DNA of 64,000 nt from the NCBI GenBank assembly GCA_963556145.1, contig OY744471.1, forward strand, positions 4,333,590 through 4,397,589. Direction: 5' to 3'. Below are positions 23,979 through 32,715 of this stretch, one piece after another. Position 1 is the stretch's first letter; every line of letters starts with the position of its first letter. The notes under the pieces are model-generated. The model did no database searches, was not told the DNA's origin, and saw nothing but the letters and a program-made list of their open reading frames with translations. A program made the translations under genes and the position numbers. The stretch is from Hygrocybe punicea. Taxonomy: Eukaryota; Basidiomycota; Agaricomycetes; Agaricales; Hygrophoraceae.

Positions 23979-24155
23979 TCATGGTGGGTATCGGAATGGG
24001 CATCGGGGTTGGAAGTGGAGTTGGAAACGTAACACAGTACTAGTGACGTGTCGTAAGGATGACTCGCTCCATCGTGTTGGTGGGTCTACGTCTCCCCCGG
24101 CATCAAAGTGATTTGTGATCATGCCGGGCTGGCACACGGATTCGTCACTAGATTC
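23979..24155 (-). pseudogene. 3' part of an interrupted last ORF of the older element
   Basis: Minus frame beginning YESSDESVCQPGMITNHF, then GGDVDPPTRWSESSLRHV, continuing across the LTR boundary at 24034 and stopping at 23979. Its 5' part lies on the far side of the Gypsy insertion (31300-31516). Skipping the insert and one copy of GTAAG keeps a single open frame. Acidic, no recognised domain. Confidence 0.6.
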
Positions 24156-24160
24156 GTAAG

Positions 24161-24725
24161 TGTTACTTTTCACCCCGATTTAACCCCCGCTTCCGACCCC
24201 GTCTCTGATTCAGCGTCCCAAGACAATGTCATAACCTGGGTCTGGAACATCATCGAAGACAATCAACAACGGTATCCTAATCCCCATGATTACCCTCATC
24301 ATCCGATCACCACCGATACATTATACATGCTTATACAAGCACTCAACAATACCGCACAGCACAATCACCGGATCAGTTGTCTGCTGACACCAGACCCACA
24401 ATACAGCCGTTGGCCACCTCGTTGGCAGCCCAAAACGCGTAGACCACGAAGCCAAGCAAGACGCCGTTCATCTCGGAGCTTGTCCTCCACGCAGCCACGC
24501 ATGACGAAGAAGCCGGCCCTGAAGTCATTCACTAGTATATAATCAAGGACATTCGTAGTCAGTACTCTTAAGTTTAGTCTAGCTACTCTTCCCCCGACCG
24601 CTACCAGACACCCAGATTTCCCTCCCCTTTTCCTCTTTACCATTGTTTGTACTCGTTCCTATCGAAATCATCCTCATTTGGTTTATTGTTGCTGGAGTCT
24701 GCTATAAGAACAGCGATCTGTAACA
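24161..24725 (+). repeat. 5' LTR of the Gypsy element
   Basis: 565 bp, TGTTACTTTTC to GATCTGTAACA, with an ACTAGTATATAATC promoter-like block near 24530. Aligned with the 3' LTR it differs at 16 positions: 13 are C/T or G/A changes at CpG, two are other transitions and one is a G/C transversion. No usual TGG tRNA-binding site follows. Confidence 0.93.
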
Positions 24726-24971
24726 TAAGACTAAACTTTCTCTACTCCCTCGACAACAAACCAAGACATCCTGGAACCCCGACGATATCGAACCCCAGAT
24801 TCCGACCATGACGAAGAGTATCATCTCACACCCGAAACGTCAGATTCCTCTGACGACGACTTCGACCAATACGTCGCAACACAGACCAGTGTCAGATCCG
24901 CGCCTTTCCCCTCGTCATCATTTCCTCATTCAACAACTACTTCTCACCATCAAACTCAATCCCGAACCAGA

Positions 24972-25988
24972 ATGTCAGGCGAAACATCAGGAGAATCCCA
25001 TGAAACCCACGACATCACCACTACAGCACCCACAGCCCTGTCACCTCCGAAATCTCATATTGCTCTGCTGGCTAAATACGACAGAAACAAAGAAGGATTT
25101 AAAACATTCTTCCGCGGAGCGTTCATCTACATCCGGGCCAACAGGGCCGCATTTGACACAGAGGAAAAACAGATCCTTTTTATCCTCTCGTATCTGCAAG
25201 GAGGACTTGCCGGACGATGGGCAGACGAATACGTCGACATCGCCCTGCAGCACTCCCCTGTCAATTTCGGATCCCTGGATGATTTCACCAAAGAATTCCG
25301 ACGGCATTTCGAGAAACCGGATCAGAAGAAGGACGCGTTGACGAAGTTGAATGACTTATGTCAGGGAAAGATGACTGCGGATGAGTTCTGGATCGAATTT
25401 GACACACTCCGACGTGTTGCTGGACTTGGCGAAGTCCTGAATGATAGCTATCTCATTCAACTCGTCGAGTTGCACATGAATAAGCCGTTGATCGACCAAA
25501 TCTATACCGGTATGACAATCCCGACCACCATTCAGGAATGGCGAGAGCAAACAGTCAAGCTCAATCAACAGTGGCGACGTTGTCAGGACCAGATACGGTC
25601 CATGAACTTACCAGTGAAAACATGTTACAATCCTGGAATGACGACCACGACAACAACTCCTCGTACGCCAACAACGACACCTCGTCCCCAGCCAGAATCA
25701 CTACCGATGGACGTCGACACTTGACGAACCCAACCGAGACAACAAACGTTTACGCGTTTGACAGACGAACAACGACAGGAATATATGAAGAAAGGCATTT
25801 GTTTTAAATGCCGGCAACCTGGACATGTTTCACGCAATTGTCCAGAACAACAAGGACAGCAACAAATCCGATCAATGCAAACAGTGCCGCAGACAGCCAA
25901 ACAACAGGAAGATGATGGCAAGGACGCCCGAATCGCAGCGTTGATGGATGAGTTGACGGCATTAAAGTTGAAACAAGAGGGTTTTTAA
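24972..25988 (+). pseudogene. gag: Gypsy gag with CCHC zinc knuckle
   Basis: Capsid/nucleocapsid precursor. ATG at 24972. The Retrotrans_gag-type region (about residues 35-200) includes FLTFFRGAF-like and WADEYVDIAL, FTKEFRRHF, TADEFWIEFDTLRR and MTIPTTIQEWR motifs. The zinc knuckle CFKCRQPGHVSRNC is near 25801-25842. A TGA at 25722-25724 interrupts the frame at a likely Arg, and the same frame continues to TAA at 25986-25988. The frame is also open for about 60 acidic codons upstream of 24972 without an ATG, so the true start could be non-AUG or lost. Confidence 0.85.
25979..25985 (+). promoter_or_regulatory. Candidate -1 ribosomal frameshift site
   Basis: The heptamer GGGTTTT read as G GGT TTT matches the X XXY YYZ slippery pattern and lies directly before the gag stop TAA (25986-25988). 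The -1 frame is open through the site and on into the ORF at 26015-26431. No downstream pseudoknot was worked out. Confidence 0.5.
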
Positions 25989-26431
25989 AGAGGCGACGTG
26001 AAGCGCAGGAGGCCATGATCACACGACTCGAGAAAGATGTACACGTATGTAAACAATTCAACAACGTTTTCATTAAACTCAAAGTCCTCCGCAATGATTT
26101 GCGACAAACAACGAAATCAGAGCCGAAAGAGGAAAGCAACACGTGGCAAGATACCCATGTTGCAGACGAAGAAGAGAAAAGAACTCCCTCAAAAGAGAAA
26201 AGAAAGACAACGATCGAATCAGAATTCAATGCGATGGAGACAATCATTGCTATTCGCTCGACCACAATGGGCTACGCCCTTGACCTCTTGAATGATTTCG
26301 ACATTCACGATCAATGGACAGAGAAGATATCACCAGGACTTGCCCTATCACTTAATCGACGGCCAATTGCTGAAGCAGTACAATGGTTAGTACAAAACAT
26401 GCCACAAGATTCACCACAACACGAATGTTAG
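25986..26431 (+). CDS. Middle ORF in the -1 frame between gag and pol
   Basis: Reached from gag by a -1 shift at 25979-25985; the first ATG is at 26015. Charged and helical (LKRRREAQEAMITRLEKD, then KSEPKEESNTW and TPSKEKRKTT), with a C-terminal part IAEAVQWLVQN. It overlaps pol, which is in yet another -1 frame, at 26383-26431. Probably the linker between nucleocapsid and protease. The second frame change could be a programmed shift or a mutation. Confidence 0.5.
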
Positions 26432-29400
26432 AACCAATATGTGCGATAACGCAAAAAGATTCTGAACTTCGCATGGCATTATTGGTTCATGGTTTTGTCT
26501 CTGTCCCCCAAGATGGACGACAATATCCTATGACAAGCCTGATTGATTGTGGTTGTACCATTTGTGCCATCGATGTCGGATACGTCAAAGCACACAACAT
26601 TCTGACGAAACCATACGTAAACCCATTCAATTCCTATATGAGTGACAGAACACAACCAAAGACTGGACAAATCACGGAATATTGCAAATTGCAAATGCGT
26701 CTTGGTGACCATCAGGAATCACTTCGTTTCACATTGACGACGTTAGCAAAAATGGACATTTTCCTTGGGTATGATTGGCTCAAGAAACACAATCCAGAAA
26801 TCGATTGGCGCAAAAACGAAATCAAGTTCTCGCGATGTCTTTCTGGTTGTGGCAAACCATCAACAATACGATCGACCGAATTTAACACTGTCGTTTGGGA
26901 ATGTCCTCTTTGGTTCAATCAAATGATGGAGGAAACAATGGACCCAATACATTTTCGTTCGTTCATGACAAAGTCGACGGAACTCGCAATAAAGGCACAA
27001 GAACAGCAGAAAGAAAAGACGTTTGAAGAATTGGTACCCGAAACATATCATGAATACTGAGATGTATTCGAACCATCTGGTTTCGACGAACTACCAGCAC
27101 GAAAACCATGGGATCATGCTATCACCCTGAAGCCAGATGCACCAGATCACCATGATTGCAAATTGTATCCTTTATCACCAATTGAAAAACAAGATCTTGA
27201 TAAATTCCTCGATGAAAATTTGAAGACAGGACGAATTTGACCATCAAAGTCGCCTTACGCTTCTCCTTTTTTCTTCGTATCAAAGAAAGATGCAGCCAAA
27301 CGACGACCGATACAGGATTATCGTTGGTTAAACTCATGGACGATTGACGACAAATATCCATTGCCGCTGATCAATGACATCATCAATCAATTAGCAGAAG
27401 CCAAATATTTCACAAAACTCGACGTACGATGGGGATTCAATAATGTCCGTATCAAAGAAGGTGATGAACACAAAGCCGCCTTCTTAACACCAAAAGGCTT
27501 GTTTGAACCGACAGTCATGTTCTTTGGTCTGAAGAATTCACCACCGACATTCCAACGATTGATGAATCACGTCTTTCGATACGAAATACGTGAAGGATGG
27601 TTATTGGTCTATATGGATGACATCCTGATCTTCTCTAAGTCGCTCGAAGAAAATCAAAAACAAACGAAGCAGGTGCTCAAGATTTTCCGCGAAAATAATC
27701 TATTCCTGAAACCGAAGAAATGTACATTCGATAAAGAAAAAGTCGATTACCTCGGACTCATCGTCAGACATGGTCAAGTTCAAATGGACCCAATCAAGAC
27801 CAATGCCATCACTGATTGGCCCATCCCAACCAATCAAACTGAATTGCAACGATTCATTGGTTTCTTGAATTTTTACCGTCGTTTTGTTGAAAATTTCTCA
27901 CAAATCACAAGTCCGTTGCACAAACTGACGGGAAAAGCAAAATGGGATTGGACAGAAGAACAGCAAAACGCATTCGATCAGTTAAAGACCATCATAACAA
28001 CCGATCCGATTCTCGTCTTACCTGTCCCTGATAAAAGATTCATCATCGAATGCGACGCATCAGATTATGCAATTGGTGCTATCTTGTCCCAAGAACAACC
28101 CGATGGCCTTTTCCGCCCTGTGGCTTATATGTCAACAACAATGACACCAGCCGAACGAAATTACCAAGTCTTCGACAAAGAACTACTTGCAATCATACGG
28201 AGTTTCGAAGAGTGGTGACAATTCCTCCTTGGTGCAAAAGAACAAATCGACGTTTTCACAGATCATCGTAATTTGGAATATTACCGAAAACCACAAGATC
28301 TCACCCGACAACAGGCTCGTTGGATTGCATTCCTACAGGATTATAATTTCCGTTTATTATACCGAAAAGGTTCACAAAACAAAAAAGCCAATCTCCTTTC
28401 CCGACGTGTTGATCATAAACCAAGAGAAATGGATAACAAAGGTATGATTGGTCTTCCTGATTCACTTTTTATTCCATCAGAACAATCGATTCGACAAATA
28501 CTTCACACATCTCCCACGAACGATAATATTATTTCCTTACACCACAATAATCCCATCGCAGGCCATCCCGGCCGTGACAAGACAATCGAGTTGATTTCAC
28601 GGACGACAACATGGCCAACTATTCGGGAAGATGTTGAACGGTATATCAATGGTTGTACCGAATGCCAACAGAATAAGCCACGACGTGGGAAACAACTTGG
28701 ACAACTTTTCCCCCACAATATACCACCATACAACTGGCATACAATTTCTGTTGACATGATCGGTCCCTTACCGGAATCACATGGCTTTGACGCCATTCTA
28801 GTTGTAGTTGACAAACGATCAAAACATCCCATTTTCATCGCCACGAATACGACGTTGACATCGGAAGGTTGGGCACGATTGTTCCGTGATCATGTCTTCA
28901 AACATTTCGGCATGCCGCGTTTCGTCATCTCAGATCGCGGTTCCGTTTTCATTTCACGATTCATCACCGAATTGTATTCTTTGATCGGTATCAAAGGACG
29001 ACCGACAACAGCATATCATCCACATGCCGATGGGCAAACAGAACGAATGAACCAAGAACTCGAAATCTTTCTTCGTTTTTTCACCAATTATTGACAGGAT
29101 GACTGGCACGAATGGCTCGCCCTTGCGGAATTTGCATTAGCCAATTGCGAATCATCCGCAATCAAGACTTCTCCTTTCTTCGCAACGCAAGGACAACATC
29201 CATGGACGGGTCTCGATCTTGACATACATACGCCTATCGCAAATGAAGCCATTCATGACTTCATCACACGGATGAAGGCCATACAACAAAAAATCGGTGA
29301 AATCGCAGACGTCACGAAACAAACAATGAAGGATAAGTATGACAGTCATGTCAAGAAAATCATCTTTTCCCCTGGCGATAAAGTCTGGCTAAACAGAAAG

Positions 29401-30267
29401 AATTTGACCACAGATCGTCCTAGCAAAAAACTCGACAATCAAAAATTCGGTCCATTCACCGTTCTCGACAAAATCGGTTCTTCATCGTACAAATTGAAAT
29501 TACCGAAAGCCTGGAAAATCTTCCCCGTATTCAACGTTACCCTCCTTTCTCCATTCATTCCTCCTTCTTCTCCCATCCAACAAAAATACCATCTTCGACC
29601 CCCTCCCGAAATTATCGACAATGACGATCATTACGAAATAGAACATATCCTTGATTCCCGCATACGCCGTAACAAATTATATTATTTAGTACATTGGCTT
29701 GACTATCCCCGTGATGAAGATTCCTGGATTCCCACATCCGAAACTACATACTGCCAGGATCTCGTCAACAATTTCCATAAACTACATCCCCGTGCTCCTT
29801 CGTCACTATCTCTTCATTCCCTTTTCACTCTTCCCCCTTCCGTTATCCCTCCCTTTTCTTCTTCTTCCATTTTACTCGTTATTTACCCACACAATGCCGC
29901 CCTCATCCTTGATGGTTCAAAAAACCACGAATTCCGCAAATACCTCTTCCCTCCCGGCATCACGCACGCATATCTCTATGAAACCGCCCCCGTTGATGCC
30001 ATCACATCCATCATCGAAATCTCTTCCCCCGTCATCGCCCCCACCCAGATCACCAATACCACCGGATTCGGAAATCTTGATTTCAACTCGCGAAAGAAAC
30101 TCTGTCCTTATGCTTTCCCAATCATTCATTGTTATTGTCTTCCATCACCTATCCCCTCCGCCGCCCTTTCACATGAATATGATATTTCAACCCCACATCG
30201 TTTCTCTCTTCTTCCTTCTTCTTTCACCCGTGATCATCCCGTTAATCCCGATCACCTCGTGTATTAA
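26383..30267 (+). pseudogene. pol: Gypsy pol: protease, RT, RNase H, integrase, chromodomain, ASCH-like domain
   Basis: One frame with four internal TGAs (27058, 27238, 28216, 29092), each at a probable Arg. Protease: SLIDCGCTICAID (about 26539; Cys at the usual Ser/Thr). Reverse transcriptase: KLDVRWGFNNVRI, FFGLKNSPPTFQ and YMDDILIF (about 27613). RNase H: ECDASDYAIGAIL (about 28048) and TDHRNLEYY. Integrase: HHNNPIAGH...CTECQQNKP finger (about 28540-28680), SVDMIGPLP, SDRGSVFISRF and HADGQTERMNQELE. Chromodomain: YEIEHILDSRIRRNKLYYLVHW (29634-29745, only part quoted). Last comes an ASCH/PUA-like domain (about 29860-30230) with DGSKNHEFRKY. The stop is TAA at 30265. Confidence 0.92.
29860..30240 (+). 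other. ASCH/PUA-like domain at the C-terminus of pol
   Basis: Segment with ILLVIYPHNAALILDG, then SKNHEFRKYLFP, LYETAP, ITSIIEI, GFGNLDF, YAFPIIH and PHRFSLLPSSF. The hydrophobic strand followed by G-x-K-x-x-E-x-R is the hallmark of ASCH domains, a PUA-related fold linked to RNA binding or nucleoside chemistry. The same order of motifs occurs in the unrelated Gypsy at 62740-63140. Assignment is by motif only. Confidence 0.6.
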
Positions 30268-30349
30268 TTGCCTGCCCTAATCTTCTTCTTCATATATATA
30301 GACCGTTTTCTTTTCTTTTCTTCTCTTTCCTCCTTAACTTCGCTCTCCC

Positions 30350-31111
30350 ATGTCTGCCTCCGCTGTTTATCTTCCTTCTTCCCCGTATCATCTTCTTCTT
30401 CCTCCTCATTTTCGCATCCCTCGTTCGAAACGCCGCCTCTGCGATCGTAGTGTTTGCTTCGCTGTCAACCTCATGCATCCTTCTTCCTTTGGCTCCATCC
30501 ACCCCACGTCGTCCATCGCTCATCTTGGAATTGATCCTTTCTTCGCTCCCCGGTCCTTCTACTCCATGCGTCCCATTGGGCCTCCCCCTCCTGCTGTTCC
30601 TCCGACTGTTCCTGTTTGGTTCACCGATGACCCCGTCGATCCTTACCGTGAATTCATTGATTGTGCTGCCGTGTATGATTCTGTTTTCCCTCCGAATAAT
30701 CGGGACGATTCCCCTTGTTCCGGGGGTATTGTTACTTTTCACCCCGATTTAACCCCTGCTTCCGACCCCATCTCTGATTCAGCGTCCCAAGACAATGTCA
30801 TAACCTGGGTCCGGAACATCATCGAAGACAATCAACAACGGTATCCTAATCCCCATGATTACCCTCATCATTCGATCACCACCGATACATCATACACGCT
30901 TATACAAGCACTCAACAATACCGCACAGCACAATCACTGGATCAGTTGTCTGCTGACACCAGACCCACAATACAGCCGTTGGCCACCTCATTGGCACCCC
31001 AAAACGCGTAGACCACGAAGCCAAGCAAGACGCCGTTCATCTCAGAGCTTGTCCTCCACGCAGCCACACATGACAAAGAAGCCGGCCCTGAAGTCATTCA
31101 CTAGTATATAA
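30350..31111 (+). CDS. Last Gypsy ORF, runs from the internal region into the 3' LTR
   Basis: 253 codons from ATG at 30350 to stop 31109-31111, of which about the last 127 lie inside the 3' LTR (from 30730). The N-terminal part is Pro/Ser-rich with RPIGPPPPAVPPTV and WFTDDPVDPYREF; the middle is acidic (DPISDSASQDNVITWVRN); the C-terminus is strongly basic (KTRRPRSQARRRSSQ). It sits at the env position but shows no signal peptide or clear membrane anchor. The shared tail is also open in the 5' LTR (24108-24542). Function unknown. Confidence 0.5.
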   Translation: MSASAVYLPSSPYHLLLPPHFRIPRSKRRLCDRSVCFAVNLMHPSSFGSIHPTSSIAHLGIDPFFAPRSFYSMRPIGPPPPAVPPTVPVWFTDDPVDPYREFIDCAAVYDSVFPPNNRDDSPCSGGIVTFHPDLTPASDPISDSASQDNVITWVRNIIEDNQQRYPNPHDYPHHSITTDTSYTLIQALNNTAQHNHWISCLLTPDPQYSRWPPHWHPKTRRPRSQARRRSSQSLSSTQPHMTKKPALKSFTSI

Positions 31112-31294
31112 TCAAGGACATTCATAGTCAGTACTCTTAAGTTTAGTCTAGCTACTCTTCCCCCGACCGCTACCAGACACCCAGATTTCCCTCCCCTTTT
31201 CCTCTTTACCATTGTTTGTACTCGTTCCTATCGAAATCATCCTCATTTGGTTTATTGTTGCCGGAGTCCGCTATAAGAACAGCGATCCGTAACA
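30730..31294 (+). repeat. 3' LTR of the Gypsy element
   Basis: 565 bp, same ends as the 5' LTR, preceded by a short purine-rich GGGGGTAT stretch and followed by the GTAAG target duplication. It also codes the C-terminal half of the last ORF. Confidence 0.93.
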
Positions 31295-31299
31295 GTAAG

Positions 31300-31516
31300 C
31301 GTCATCACGGCTGTCTGGTTCTTCGTGAGGATATTCGCTGCCGTGTGACGTGTCGTTACTATGGATTGTAGGGGGTCGGAATGCCTCGAACGTTGATAGG
31401 GGGATCTCAGGATCGGCGGTGATGGGGATTCGTTGTACTCCTCAGCATATTGTCACGAGGATAAATGCATACATGACGATGACAGCAATGATAGCGGCGA
31501 TAACTGACTGGGTCAT
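31300..31516 (-). pseudogene. 5' part of the older element's last ORF, with one membrane helix
   Basis: ATG at complement 31516 opens MTQSVIAAIIAVIVMYAFIL, one hydrophobic helix, then a TGA (complement 31442-31444) at a probable Arg. It continues GVQRIPITADPEIPLSTF and HGSEYPHEEPDSRDD up to the Gypsy insertion. The frame resumes at 24155. The layout (helix, then acidic tail, then LTR) resembles the membrane-helix ORF inside LTR copies B and C. Confidence 0.6.
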
Positions 31517-31689
31517 GATTGGAGGGAGTTTGAGCATGGGTGGTGAAAGTGGGGTGTCTTATTGTTCTGATGTGAATGGTGGGAGTGGTCTGTGGTGTCC
31601 TGTGGGAGTCGGAGGTTTCAACCTCCGGTCACATGTCGCTCTCATGGGTTCGTTGATGAAGTGGTAGAGGTTCCTTCCTGATTGGGAGC

Positions 31690-32355
31690 GGGCTTCTGTT
31701 CAGTATAAACTGTGGTTGGATCCTTCATCTCATCTCTCATCAATGCAATGTTTCCCCACTCGTGCCATCATCTCGTATTCTTCAAACATTCTGCCCTCTT
31801 TAACCCGTCCCGCCCTGTTGCGGTTAATTGTATTATGCACGACTTCGCCTGCTATCTCTCCAACTCTGATCGGGACTTGTATTGGGCTACTGGTCGTTGT
31901 TTTGCTTGCAGGAAGGCCAAACATCATATGGAGTGTTGCCACCTTGTTGCGCGCAACAAGAGGCTTCTGTGCGAGCTTCTGGCCAACCCGTTCGGTGAGT
32001 TCTGTCTTTCTTGGGGTGTTTGAGTATTGCCCTGATGGTTTTTATGATAGTGTTGGATGATGCATTCCCGCCCTCGGACTCCCTGTCTGAGGACTCGATG
32101 CCGTCACTCACAATGAAGGTTTCCTGGGGGTCCGACTCCAACGAGGACTTCTGGCCCAGGGACGCCTATGTGGATACCGGGGCGCCCTTCGGGCTGCATG
32201 AGTTCCAGCCTCATCTTCCCTTCGGCATTGCTAACACGTTTAGGCATAATTGCCGTGCAGCGATCAACCGGGTGCTGGAAGACCAGGTTCATCACCTTGT
32301 TGAAGACACTGTCCTCCAGGAGGTGATTAAGGAGGAGTATCTTGTAGATGAATAG
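31690..32355 (+). CDS. Hypothetical gene, uncertain
   Basis: A TATA-like CAGTATAAACTG at about 31698 precedes two overlapping plus-strand ORFs. One (31716-32060) is hydrophobic in the middle (LIGTCIGLLVVVLLAG). The other (32011-32355) reads SLTMKVSWGSDSNEDFWPRD and LHEFQPHLPFGIANTF and ends in an acidic helix. An alternative frame (31712-32023) has a Cys/His-rich GRCFACRKAKHHMECCH. I cannot decide the frame or splicing and recognise no family. It could be the old 5' end of the truncated minus-strand element's neighbourhood. Confidence 0.25.
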
Positions 32356-32715
32356 ATGCTTCTTGGTTACGATAGTCGTACTCCCTTTCGGGGAGTTGTA
32401 GTTGTAGTCCGGTCCAGTCTTGCCCCTTCAAGGGGCTTGTAAATGTAAAAGCCTTACCCCGCTCTGCAGGGTGTGTGAGTCATAAGGGTTTGTCTAGCAA
32501 TCTGTCAAAGATCGTCATGAAAATAAGTGGTGTTTGGAAAAATGTATGGGGGTGACGTATTTTCATGACAGATGCCCCCTCTTGTTGGTTACAAAATCCG
32601 CTTGATTGACATTGAGGACAAAGAGAACAATCGCAAATTCAAATGCACGAAATTTTAATATGATGAGTTCAGATACACAACACTTTGTTAGATACCACTG
32701 TAATTTTAAATGCAA
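32356..32715. other. Non-coding spacer with small hairpins
   Basis: Contains CCCTTTCGGGGAG, CCCCTTCAAGGGGC and CCCCGCTCTGCAGGG hairpin-like elements (32380-32475) and a CATGAAAATA / TATTTTCATG inverted pair at 32516-32570. No gene seen. Confidence 0.4.

Larger units (their letters stand above)
22367..24034 (-). mobile_element. Long LTR, copy B: 3' LTR of an older minus-strand element
   Basis: 1668 bp, starting TGTTACG and ending CGTAACA. The solo LTR at 57264-58907 is the same family in the opposite orientation. Relative to that copy this one reads on the minus strand, from 24034 down to 22367. The end block TTGTTGCCGGAGCCCGCT...GATCCGTAACA also resembles the LTR end of the Gypsy at 24161-31294. 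The flanking 5-mers (cactg, cagta) do not match. That fits a 3' LTR still joined to internal sequence on its 24035 side rather than a solo LTR. Confidence 0.75.
24156..31299 (+). mobile_element. Full-length chromodomain Gypsy retrotransposon
   Basis: Element 24161-31294 (7134 bp) with two 565-bp LTRs (TGTTAC...GTAACA) and the 5-bp target duplication GTAAG at 24156-24160 and 31295-31299. Order: 5' LTR, gag with zinc knuckle, -1 frame middle ORF, pol (protease, RT, RNase H, integrase, chromodomain, ASCH-like domain), last ORF, 3' LTR. Domain order RT-RNase H-integrase defines Ty3/Gypsy. Five in-frame TGAs disable this copy. It inserted into an older element's terminal ORF. Confidence 0.95.

Noticed and set aside
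22367..24034. Solo LTR with target duplication
   Set aside because: Flanking 5-mers differ (cactg and cagta), and an ORF of internal sequence adjoins the 24034 side, so a 3' LTR of a truncated element is preferred.
24808..25341. 177-codon ORF overlapping the start of gag in another frame
   Set aside because: The gag frame carries the recognisable capsid motifs and zinc knuckle; this one is Ser/Thr/Pro-rich shadow sequence.
4686..30267. TGA recoded as arginine or selenocysteine
   Set aside because: Normal genes here (79-aa gene, LINE ORF1 end) use TGA as a real stop, and the LTR pair and the 93-bp duplication show C to T change at CpG. Mutation explains the pattern better.
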